NCBI GenBank assembly: GCA_012841735.1
Contig: DUUE01000109.1
Location: forward strand, 1-13,394
Reading direction: 5' to 3'
Length of the DNA: 13,394 nt
Origin: Bacillota bacterium
GTDB taxonomy: Bacteria > Bacillota > Dethiobacteria > Dethiobacterales > Dethiobacteraceae
In this document: piece by piece, positions 1 to 4,979 of the stretch
Layout of the letters: each line of letters opens with the position of its first letter
Numbering within the stretch: the stretch's first letter is position 1
Made by a program: the position numbers and the translations under genes
Notes under the pieces: generated by a model
The model's input: only the letters and a program-made list of their open reading frames with translations
What the model was told of the DNA's origin: nothing
The model's database searches: none

Positions 1-37
1 AAATTGCCTGCAGCTCTTCTGGAATGCTTGCATCTAT

Positions 38-691
38 TTATTCTGCCCAGGCATCAACCACAATGGTGCCGGTAAGATCTGTGATGTCAGCTCCTTCCGG
101 AACTACAAAAGCGATACTGACCCACTTGTAGTTGTTATGTTTAATGGCCGGGTTAATAGTATTCCAGTTGTTGCCGGGGTAATACCAGCTAATATTACTG
201 TGCAGAGGCGGCTTGGGAGCCTGAAGGCTGCCATCCTCCAGCATGGTGAATGAGGTGGAACTGAACCCCTCAGCTCCTTTCCCGATATACATATAGTCAA
301 AATCGGCGAGATCGCCTTCTACACGGATTTTAAACTTAATAGTTTCAAAACTGTTGTTAGTGATTTTGAAGAGGTCTTTAAAAATATAAACGCTGCCGGG
401 CTGCATACCATAATCAGCGTCGAAAGGAGTTCCTTTCCACGGGCTTTGGGGATTAGTGGTTTTCAGACCTGCGGCAAAATTAAAATGCAACATACCGTCC
501 TCATCAATATAAGCCGTCTTGTCTTTATGGCCTACACCTTCGTTAATGTCCAAGGCAAGCAGTGCATTATCAGTCGTAACTGTGACAAAGCTTGCCGGAT
601 TGGTAATTGTCACGTTTGAAGCCGCCATCGCCGCCATGATGCCTGTTGCCAACAAAAGGCACACTAATAGCAGTATTCCAAACCTTTTCAT
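38..691 (-). CDS. Secreted DUF1102/TasA-like protein
   Basis: Predicted 217-aa exported protein. The start chosen is the ATG at 689-691 because a strong Shine-Dalgarno (GAAGGAGAG on the minus strand) lies just upstream; the open frame extends about 20 codons further but without such a site. Residues 1-25 form a signal peptide: MKR, then a hydrophobic stretch, then an Ala-rich AMAAS cleavage region. The mature part starts with a stretch (about 30-45) containing DNALLALD, which resembles the start of DUF1102 and SipW-dependent TasA/camelysin-like proteins. Further on is a DLFKITNNS segment (about 107-115) typical of the beta-sandwich core of these families, and the chain ends in a probable beta strand (TIVVDAWAE). 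It has no catalytic motif, so a surface or matrix role is inference. No SipW-like signal peptidase gene is in the window. It is transcribed away from the riboswitch operon. Confidence 0.72.
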   Translation of the reverse strand: MKRFGILLLVCLLLATGIMAAMAASNVTITNPASFVTVTTDNALLALDINEGVGHKDKTAYIDEDGMLHFNFAAGLKTTNPQSPWKGTPFDADYGMQPGSVYIFKDLFKITNNSFETIKFKIRVEGDLADFDYMYIGKGAEGFSSTSFTMLEDGSLQAPKPPLHSNISWYYPGNNWNTINPAIKHNNYKWVSIAFVVPEGADITDLTGTIVVDAWAE

Positions 692-763
692 GCTCTCTCT
701 CCTTCGTAATATATTTGCGTAGCAACGCTTGATTTTATTGTAGTTGACCAAAGGGGCCTATAC

Positions 764-782
764 GTCACTCCCCGGGCGTGAC
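764..782. repeat. Inverted repeat GTCAC-N9-GTGAC in the leader of the DUF1102-like gene
   Basis: GTCAC (764-768) and GTGAC (778-782) flank a GC-rich nine-base centre. The element lies between the candidate promoter and the start of the secreted-protein gene, so it could be an operator or a hairpin in the 5' leader. A second, competing pairing with TTGACC (744-749) is possible. No function is known to me. Confidence 0.4.
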
Positions 783-793
783 TCTGTTTCTGC

Positions 794-821
794 TTTATAA
801 TAATTTCCATGTAATCACAAA
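794..821 (-). promoter_or_regulatory. Possible promoter of the DUF1102-like gene
   Basis: On the minus strand a TTTGTG (-35-like, 816-821) and TATAAA (-10-like, 794-799) are separated by 16 bases. This would give a leader of roughly 95 nt before the ATG at 691. The -35 is only a partial match, so this is a candidate only. Confidence 0.35.
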
Positions 822-849
822 GAAGTAGTAGACCTGCAGCAGGTTTTAC

Positions 850-878
850 TTGACAGATGACAAGGTTAGTTGTAGGAT
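850..878 (+). promoter_or_regulatory. Promoter of the SAM-riboswitch operon
   Basis: A perfect TTGACA -35 (850-855), a 17-base spacer and a TAGGAT -10 (873-878) form a sigma-A-type promoter. Transcription would start near 885, about a dozen bases before the riboswitch P1 stem. A short perfect palindrome, CCTGCAGCAGG (833-843), lies just upstream of the -35. Confidence 0.75.
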
Positions 879-897
879 AAACTCAATTGAATAAAAA

Positions 898-1006
898 ACT
901 CTTATCCAGAGCGGTGGAGGGACTGGCCCTGTGAAACCCGGCAACCGGGCGCAAAAGCGTCAGCGGTGCTAATTCCAGCAGAAGAAAAATTCTGGAAGAT
1001 GAGAGT
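898..1006 (+). promoter_or_regulatory. SAM-I (S-box) riboswitch aptamer
   Basis: The stretch carries the hallmark S-box blocks in order: CTTATCCAGAGCGGTGGAGG, then GGACTGGCCCTGTGAAACCC, then GGCAACCGG, then GGTGCTAATTCCAGCAG and finally GGAAGATGAGAG. P1 is formed by ACTCTTATC (898-906) and GATGAGAGT (998-1006), nine pairs including one G.U. The element senses S-adenosylmethionine. In the known mechanism, ligand binding stabilises P1 and allows the downstream terminator to form, which turns the operon off. Position upstream of a homocysteine-forming gene set fits that logic exactly. Confidence 0.97.
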
Positions 1007-1023
1007 CGTTGTTTGTGCGATTT

Positions 1024-1050
1024 CTCTTTCTGTCCGGAAAGAGTTTTTTT
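1024..1050 (+). terminator. Riboswitch-controlled intrinsic terminator
   Basis: CTCTTTC (1024-1030) pairs with GAAAGAG (1037-1043), followed by seven T residues (1044-1050), and sits between the SAM-I aptamer and the first gene. Partial complementarity between the 3' strand of P1 (GAGA) and the 5' side of this hairpin (TCTC) makes an antiterminator plausible, although that pairing is short. Confidence 0.88.
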
Positions 1051-1070
1051 ATTGTAGAGGAGGGGCTTGA

Positions 1071-2270
1071 ATGACACAACTGCGTACTATCCAGGAAATT
1101 AATGAAAAGATTGCCACAGGCAAGGTTGTGGTGGCGACTGCGGAAGAAATTATTTCCATGGTGGCCGAACAGGGTGTGGAAAAGACCGCCCGCCAGGTTG
1201 ATGTGGTTACCACGGGCACTTTCGGTCCCATGTGTTCTTCCGGTGCTTTCCTCAACCTTGGACATACAGTACCGCGCATGCGCATGTCGAAAGTTTACCT
1301 GAACGGAGTAAATGCTTATGCGGGGATTGCCGCTGTCGATGTTTTTCTGGGAGCCACGGAGATTCCTGAAACTGACCCTGCCAACAGCATTTTTCCGGGC
1401 GCTTTCAATTATGGCGGCGCCCATGTGATCGAAGACTTGCTGTCCGGGAAAAAGGTTCTGCTGGAAGCAACATCATACGGGACCAATTGTTACCCGCTGC
1501 AGAAACTGGAAAAATGGATTACCCTGGATGATATTAAAGATGCTTACCTGTTTAACCCGCGCAACTGTTATCAAAACTACAATGTGGCCGTTAACCTGTC
1601 CGACAGGACCATCTATACGTATATGGGGATTCTGAAACCTCATCTGGGCAACGCCAATTACTGCAGTGCGGGCCAGCTTTCGCCGCTGCTTAATGATCCC
1701 CTGTACCGCACTATAGGTGTGGGCACCAAAATCTTTCTCGGCGGCGGTGTGGGCTATGTTGCCTGGCACGGCACGCAACACAACCCGCATGTGGCAAGGA
1801 CTGAAGGCGGCGTCCCCCGCGGCGGGGCAGGCACCCTTGCCCTCATCGGCGATTTAAAACAAATGAACCCAAAATACCTGCGCGGAGTGAGCCTGCTGGG
1901 TTACGGTGTTTCCATGCAGGTGGGGGTGGGCGTGCCGATTCCCGTCCTGGATGAAGAAATGCTGTACTTTGCCGCTGTTTCCGACGAGCAGATCCTGGCG
2001 CCCATTGTGGACTACAGCGAGGCTTACCCGCAGGGGACCGGAGAAATCCTGGGAGAAGTCAGCTATGCCGAACTGAAAACAGGCAAAATCACTGTCCGGG
2101 GCAAAGAAGTTCCCACTGCACCGCTGTCCAGCTACCCGAAGGCCAGGGAGATTGCCGAAATACTGAAACAATGGATGCAAAAAGGGACATTTACCCTGAC
2201 GGAACCGGTGTCCGCCCTGCCGTCAGTGGATTTTACCGTGAATTTTGCCCGGCAGGCGGAGAAAGAGTAA
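1071..2270 (+). CDS. DUF39 homocysteine biosynthesis protein (COG1900)
   Basis: 399-aa protein starting at ATG 1071, behind a GAGGAGGGG Shine-Dalgarno. It matches the DUF39/COG1900 family, which in Methanosarcina (MA1821) and Desulfovibrio works in homocysteine formation from aspartate semialdehyde using inorganic sulfide rather than the usual Met pathway. Conserved-looking features are the TGTFGPMCSSGAF segment with Cys55, the EATSYGTNCYP segment with Cys140, further cysteines at 166 and 198, and Gly-rich blocks (FLGGGVGYVAWHGTQHNP, GGVPRGGAGTL) in the second half. Persulfide chemistry on cysteines has been proposed for this family; which residues act here is inference. There is no C-terminal CBS pair, which some family members carry. 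It is first in a tight operon with the NIL-ferredoxin (13-nt gap) and UPF0280 genes, under a SAM-I riboswitch. Cytoplasmic. Confidence 0.93.
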   Translation: MTQLRTIQEINEKIATGKVVVATAEEIISMVAEQGVEKTARQVDVVTTGTFGPMCSSGAFLNLGHTVPRMRMSKVYLNGVNAYAGIAAVDVFLGATEIPETDPANSIFPGAFNYGGAHVIEDLLSGKKVLLEATSYGTNCYPLQKLEKWITLDDIKDAYLFNPRNCYQNYNVAVNLSDRTIYTYMGILKPHLGNANYCSAGQLSPLLNDPLYRTIGVGTKIFLGGGVGYVAWHGTQHNPHVARTEGGVPRGGAGTLALIGDLKQMNPKYLRGVSLLGYGVSMQVGVGVPIPVLDEEMLYFAAVSDEQILAPIVDYSEAYPQGTGEILGEVSYAELKTGKITVRGKEVPTAPLSSYPKAREIAEILKQWMQKGTFTLTEPVSALPSVDFTVNFARQAEKE

Positions 2271-2283
2271 GGGGGAAAAACTG

Positions 2284-2703
2284 ATGATTAAACGCAAAGT
2301 AGTATTACGTTTTCCCGCCACTGTGGTGGAATTGCCGTTTATTTATACACTGGCAAGGGATTTTAACGTAGTGGCCAATATCCTGAAAGCAAATATCAAC
2401 CCGCGCAAAGAAGGCAGTATGGTGGTGGAACTGTCGGCGGAGGATGATGATTATGAAGCTGCCGTTGCCTTTCTGCAGTCGCGCGGAGTTGTGCTCCTGC
2501 CTTTGGAGCAGCAGATTATCTGGGTGGAAGACCGCTGCACGCAGTGCGGCGCCTGCACCGTTATCTGCCCCACCAATGCCCTGTGGATGAAACGGCCGGA
2601 AATGATTGTTTCTTTCTGCAGTGAAAAATGCGTGGTCTGCGAACAGTGCTTAAAAGCCTGTCCGGCACGTGCGGTTGAAGCCCTGTATCTGGCGGGGGAA
2701 TAA
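2284..2703 (+). CDS. NIL-domain 2[4Fe-4S] ferredoxin of the homocysteine pathway
   Basis: 139-aa protein. The ATG at 2284 is chosen because AGGGGGA lies seven to eight bases upstream; an earlier in-frame ATG would overlap the preceding gene and lacks this site. Residues 1-75 form a NIL domain (the small beta-alpha ACT-like fold first noted at the C terminus of MetN), here with a PFIYTLARDFNVVANI core. Residues 80-135 are a bacterial-type ferredoxin with C85-x2-C88-x2-C91-x3-C95-P and C116-x2-C119-x2-C122-x3-C126-P, enough for two [4Fe-4S] clusters; Cys112 is extra. Homologues (MA1822 type) act with the DUF39 protein, presumably supplying electrons or handling sulfur during homocysteine synthesis. 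It is followed after four bases by the UPF0280 gene. A strict anaerobic lifestyle is consistent with it. Confidence 0.93.
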   Translation: MIKRKVVLRFPATVVELPFIYTLARDFNVVANILKANINPRKEGSMVVELSAEDDDYEAAVAFLQSRGVVLLPLEQQIIWVEDRCTQCGACTVICPTNALWMKRPEMIVSFCSEKCVVCEQCLKACPARAVEALYLAGE

Positions 2704-2707
2704 ATTG

Positions 2708-3448
2708 ATGGACCATGCGCGCCGAGAGTACAGGAAACTGATGCAGGCGGAGGGTTTTGCCGGGTTTGCCTGCAGAATTAAAGAAACAGATCTGGCCGTG
2801 CAGGTGGACGAGGCAAGCTTCAATCCCCGGCTTCCCGCTTTTGTGGAAGAGCGGGTCCTTGTTTACCGGATGTTGCTGGAAGAATATCTTGCCGCCGACC
2901 CGGAATTCCGTACTACCCTCAAGCCCCGTCTGGCGGCTCCCGGCGCCCCGCCCATGGCCCTGGCCATGATCAGGGCCGGCAACATGGCCGGTGTCGGTCC
3001 CATGGCCGCCGTTGCCGGCGCCTTTGCGGAATTTGTGGGACGGGAACTGTTAACAAAAGCAAAGCAGGTAATTGTGGAAAACGGCGGTGATCTTTTCTTG
3101 TCTGTCAGGCAAAAAATAAGGATTGCCGTTTATGCGGGCAATTCACCTTTAAGCAACAGGCTCGCCCTGGAGCTGGAGCCGCAGCCTGACGGCTGTGGCG
3201 TCTGTACTTCCTCCGGCACGGTCGGTCCTTCTTTCAGTTTTGGCCGGGCTGATGCCGCAGTTATTATCTCTCCTTCCGCCATCCTGGCCGATGCGGTGGC
3301 TACAGCCACCGCCAACAGGATAAAGACGCCCGCAGACCTGCAGCAGGCCCTGGAATTTGCCCGCTCCGTCACCGGTGTGGACGGAGTGCTGGTAATTAAG
3401 GATGACAAACTGGCCGCCTGGGGGCGCCTGAAAATTGTGCCACTGTGA
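2708..3448 (+). CDS. UPF0280 family protein (COG2122, ApbE-like)
   Basis: 246-aa protein starting at ATG 2708 with GGGGGAA about eight bases upstream inside the end of the previous gene. It belongs to UPF0280/COG2122, distantly related to ApbE flavin transferases. Visible signatures are AGVGPMAAVAGAFAEFVG (94-111), VIVENGGDLFL (121-131), GCGVCTSSGTVGPSFSFG (162-179) and an ADA triplet right after. NGGD, TSSG and ADA recall the nucleotide/metal site of ApbE. Cys163 and Cys166 form a CxxC-like pair. Homologues (MA1715 in Methanosarcina, the COG2122 gene in Desulfovibrio) are genetically linked to homocysteine synthesis with DUF39 and NIL-ferredoxin, and the same trio is an operon here. Its exact reaction is not settled. 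No clear terminator follows before the tRNA promoter. Confidence 0.9.
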   Translation: MDHARREYRKLMQAEGFAGFACRIKETDLAVQVDEASFNPRLPAFVEERVLVYRMLLEEYLAADPEFRTTLKPRLAAPGAPPMALAMIRAGNMAGVGPMAAVAGAFAEFVGRELLTKAKQVIVENGGDLFLSVRQKIRIAVYAGNSPLSNRLALELEPQPDGCGVCTSSGTVGPSFSFGRADAAVIISPSAILADAVATATANRIKTPADLQQALEFARSVTGVDGVLVIKDDKLAAWGRLKIVPL

Positions 3449-3465
3449 CGGCCAGTAATTGACAC

Positions 3466-3494
3466 TTGATTTTCCAGGTGAATTCCTCTATAAT
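3466..3494 (+). promoter_or_regulatory. Promoter of the tRNA-Thr gene
   Basis: TTGATT (3466-3471), 17 bases, then a perfect TATAAT (3489-3494). Initiation would fall near 3501, only a few bases before the mature tRNA 5' end, which gives a very short 5' leader. Confidence 0.8.
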
Positions 3495-3503
3495 TCTATA
3501 TGC

Positions 3504-3579
3504 GCCGGCATAGCTCAATTGGCAGAGCAGCTGAATCGTAATCAGCGGGTTGGGGGTTCAAGTCCTCTTGCCGGCTCCA
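3504..3579 (+). tRNA. tRNA-Thr (anticodon CGT)
   Basis: Complete 76-nt cloverleaf. The acceptor stem GCCGGCA pairs with TGCCGGC, D arm GCTC/GAGC encloses AATTGGCA, and the anticodon stem GCTGA/TCAGC encloses ATCGTAA with anticodon CGT (reads ACG). The variable loop is five bases, and the T arm GGGGG/CCTCT (two G.U pairs) encloses TTCAAGT. The discriminator is T and CCA is encoded. It resembles the Thr tRNA of Bacillus, including the T discriminator. Confidence 0.96.
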
Positions 3580-3600
3580 AAAGAAAATTCCATGCTTAAA

Positions 3601-3626
3601 GGCTCATGGCAGAACTGCTGTGAGCC
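3601..3626 (+). terminator. Hairpin behind tRNA-Thr, probable terminator
   Basis: GGCTCATGGCA and TGCTGTGAGCC pair over eleven positions (two G.U) around a GAAC loop, followed by CTTGTTTATCT. The T tract is interrupted, so termination efficiency is uncertain, but position 22 bases after the tRNA fits. Confidence 0.55.
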
Positions 3627-3766
3627 CTTGTTTATCTCAGCATATCAAACCAATCCTTTTTTCTGTTTGGGTAGTTTTTTCTCGTATTGTGGCTTCATTG
3701 GGAGTAAATACTTGCTCAATTTAGTTTTCATTATTCTATTAAATATTGGGCAAAATACAGTAGTCA

Positions 3767-3780
3767 CTCCTGCGCAGGAG
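3767..3780. repeat. Perfect 14-bp palindrome CTCCTGCGCAGGAG
   Basis: The palindrome can form a five-pair stem with a GCGC loop and is followed by GAATTTTTTAC, so it could be a weak terminator. Alternatively its right half plus AGGAGGAATT looks like a ribosome-binding site, but no gene follows. It may be a copy of a dispersed intergenic element; that is inference. Confidence 0.4.
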
Positions 3781-3881
3781 GAATTTTTTACTTGGCTGAC
3801 ATATAATGTAGTACGCATTTGTCTGGCCGGGTTTTATCATGGACACAAAACACAAAAATAAATTTAAAGTTTTTTGCAGGA

Positions 3882-3898
3882 TATCACTGTTGGTGATA
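3882..3898. promoter_or_regulatory. Operator-like palindrome TATCAC-N5-GTGATA
   Basis: Perfect six-base arms (3882-3887 and 3893-3898) around TGTTG. The arms and 17-bp length match the architecture of lambda-type repressor operators. It lies 55 bases upstream of the TATAAT that precedes the small protein/GNAT pair, so it is a candidate binding site for a helix-turn-helix regulator. No such regulator gene is in the window. Confidence 0.45.
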
Positions 3899-3952
3899 GA
3901 ATGTAAACACTAAGTATGCATACAATCAATAATTTTTATGATAGATTTTAGG

Positions 3953-3958
3953 TATAAT
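3953..3958 (+). promoter_or_regulatory. -10 element for the small protein/GNAT operon
   Basis: A perfect TATAAT is preceded by an AT-rich stretch without a good -35. Transcription would start near 3965, leaving about 40 nt before the ATG at 4006. An activator-dependent or weak promoter would fit, but this is inference. Confidence 0.5.
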
Positions 3959-4005
3959 TGCAAATTAGAGAAAAAGTGTATACCCAACATAAGAAGGTGA
4001 AAAAA

Positions 4006-4182
4006 ATGGCAACAAAAAGTATACTCAAAAACATTAATATCAAAACGAGAAAAGATTGCCATGCATTCGTATTTGCTTTGGAAAACGCTAAAAACAAAAA
4101 AAGTATAAATATCCAGTTGAGCAAACCTTGTAGAGAGGTTAGAGGAGAAGGTATCAAGAAGATTTTTGGGAGTACGAAATGA
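4006..4182 (+). CDS. Small basic protein paired with GNAT gene; putative antitoxin or partner
   Basis: 58-aa protein starting at ATG 4006 behind AAGAAGGTGA. It begins MATKSILKNINI and has a helix-prone middle (residues 18-31, HAFVFALENAKNKK) and a C-terminal REVRGEGIKKIFG motif. I recognise this layout from small proteins that recur directly upstream of a GNAT acetyltransferase in Firmicutes; they are usually annotated hypothetical. It is Lys-rich and has no recognisable ribbon-helix-helix DUF1778 sequence, unlike the antitoxins of TacT/AtaT-type GNAT toxins. Its stop overlaps the start of the acetyltransferase (ATGA, 4179-4182), which implies translational coupling. Calling it an antitoxin is inference from size, order and coupling; it could instead be an accessory or substrate protein. 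Confidence 0.75.
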   Translation: MATKSILKNINIKTRKDCHAFVFALENAKNKKSINIQLSKPCREVRGEGIKKIFGSTK

Positions 4183-4784
4183 ATGGATATTTCCAAGTAA
4201 ACTTAATTAGTCTCATAGAACAAATCGGCGAGGATAAAACGCAGGAAATCCTCACCGATTTTTCTTGTCCAATGAATATTGATGTTGAAGAATTTTTAAA
4301 GGATAAAGCTGTGTTATTCGCACAACAACAAATTTCTGCTACTCATTTAATATTTACCTCATATAAAAATTCGACAGTATTAGTTGGTTATTATACTCTT
4401 GCTCCGAAGATCATTGCAGTGAACAGGCGTTGTTTAAGCAAAAGATTGCAAAAAAGAATCGCAAAATTTGCTCAATTTGATCAGGAGCTTAAAAGATATC
4501 ATTTGGTAGCTACCCTTATAGGGCAGCTGGGCAAAAACTTTAAAAATAACTACAATAATTTGATTACTGGTGATGAGCTATTGTTAATGGCTTGCCAAAA
4601 GATCAAGAGGATTCAAATGGAATTGGGTGGTAAAATTGTGTACCTTGAATGTGAGGACAAGCCAGTTTTAACCGAATTTTATGAAAGAAATGGATTTGTT
4701 ACATTTGGCCAGAGAAGACTTGATAGTGATGAGGTAGATAAATTTGAGGGCGGCTATTTGATTCAAATGCTAAAATATTTGTAA
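4179..4784 (+). CDS. GNAT-type acetyltransferase, candidate toxin
   Basis: 201-aa protein starting at ATG 4179 with GGGAG six bases upstream, inside the end of the small gene. An N-terminal region of about 100 residues contains a DFSCPMNIDVEEFL block (28-40). The GNAT core follows: a strand with IGQLGKN (114-120) as the acetyl-CoA-loop equivalent, GDELLLMACQKI (131-142) as the following helix, YLECED (155-160), and FYERNGF (167-173) carrying Tyr168, a likely general acid. The chain ends GGYLIQMLKYL. It is longer than typical GNAT toxins (about 160-180 aa). Family members are usually annotated only as acetyltransferase. Codon use and composition are AT-richer than in the flanking genes, consistent with horizontal transfer. 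A terminator-like hairpin lies inside its first codons (4222-4261). A toxin role is inferred from coupling with the small upstream gene; a housekeeping acetyltransferase is the main alternative. Confidence 0.8.
   Translation: MNGYFQVNLISLIEQIGEDKTQEILTDFSCPMNIDVEEFLKDKAVLFAQQQISATHLIFTSYKNSTVLVGYYTLAPKIIAVNRRCLSKRLQKRIAKFAQFDQELKRYHLVATLIGQLGKNFKNNYNNLITGDELLLMACQKIKRIQMELGGKIVYLECEDKPVLTEFYERNGFVTFGQRRLDSDEVDKFEGGYLIQMLKYL
4222..4265 (+). terminator. Terminator-like hairpin inside the GNAT gene
   Basis: AAATCGG (4222-4228) pairs with CCGATTT (4255-4261) and GAGGA (4230-4234) with TCCTC (4249-4253), with one C/A mismatch between, a 14-base loop, and TTTTCTT immediately after. It begins 43 bases into the acetyltransferase gene. 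It could attenuate transcription or hide the second gene from full expression relative to the first. That role is inference. Confidence 0.4.
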
Positions 4785-4843
4785 GATATAAATCATGCGG
4801 AAGAAAAGTGCCCGGCTGGCAAGGGTGGAAACAGGCAAAGTTG

Positions 4844-4878
4844 ACGAAATTGGTATGTACATTGTTACCAGTTTTCGT
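4844..4878. repeat. Imperfect inverted repeat upstream of the symporter gene
   Basis: ACGAAATTGGTA (4844-4855) and TACCAGTTTTCGT (4866-4878) are complementary apart from one mismatch/bulge, with a ten-base centre. There is no T tract right after, so an operator is as likely as a terminator of the upstream pair. Confidence 0.4.
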
Positions 4879-4921
4879 TAAAATAGTAAAAGGTATATTC
4901 TTGAGACTGCAACGGTTATGT

Positions 4922-4946
4922 TTAAGTAGCGTGTGGCAGTACTTAA
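4922..4946. repeat. Inverted repeat TTAAGTA-N11-TACTTAA
   Basis: Perfect seven-base arms (4922-4928 and 4940-4946) lie 34 bases before the GTG start of the symporter gene. The half-site spacing of about two helical turns suits a dimeric regulator. No clear -35/-10 pair is visible in this 195-base gap. Confidence 0.4.
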
Positions 4947-4979
4947 GGCATGAAATAATTTTACGGGGGAGGACAGATA

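Larger units (their letters stand above)
3580..4005. other. AT-rich non-coding interval with several palindromes
   Basis: No convincing gene is visible. An open frame that begins inside the tRNA and runs to 3861 lacks a Shine-Dalgarno and has a composition unlike a real protein. The interval holds the tRNA terminator hairpin, a perfect 14-bp palindrome (3767-3780) followed by GAATTTTTT, a 17-bp operator-like palindrome (3882-3898), a perfect 10-bp palindrome GTATGCATAC (3914-3923) and a TATAAT (3953-3958). Base composition drops sharply compared with the genes to the left. Confidence 0.6.

Noticed and set aside
692..830. c-di-GMP riboswitch in front of the secreted-protein gene
   Set aside because: The GTCACGC-like start is suggestive, but the conserved GGCAAACC and GGTAGGTAGCGGGG blocks are missing.
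969..1424. 151-codon minus-strand frame over the riboswitch and DUF39 gene
   Set aside because: Antisense shadow of a well-supported gene and RNA element, without a Shine-Dalgarno or recognisable family.
3550..3861. 103-codon plus-strand frame starting inside the tRNA
   Set aside because: Its first codons overlap the tRNA T arm, no ribosome-binding site precedes it or its internal ATG, and its translation crosses the palindromic non-coding interval.
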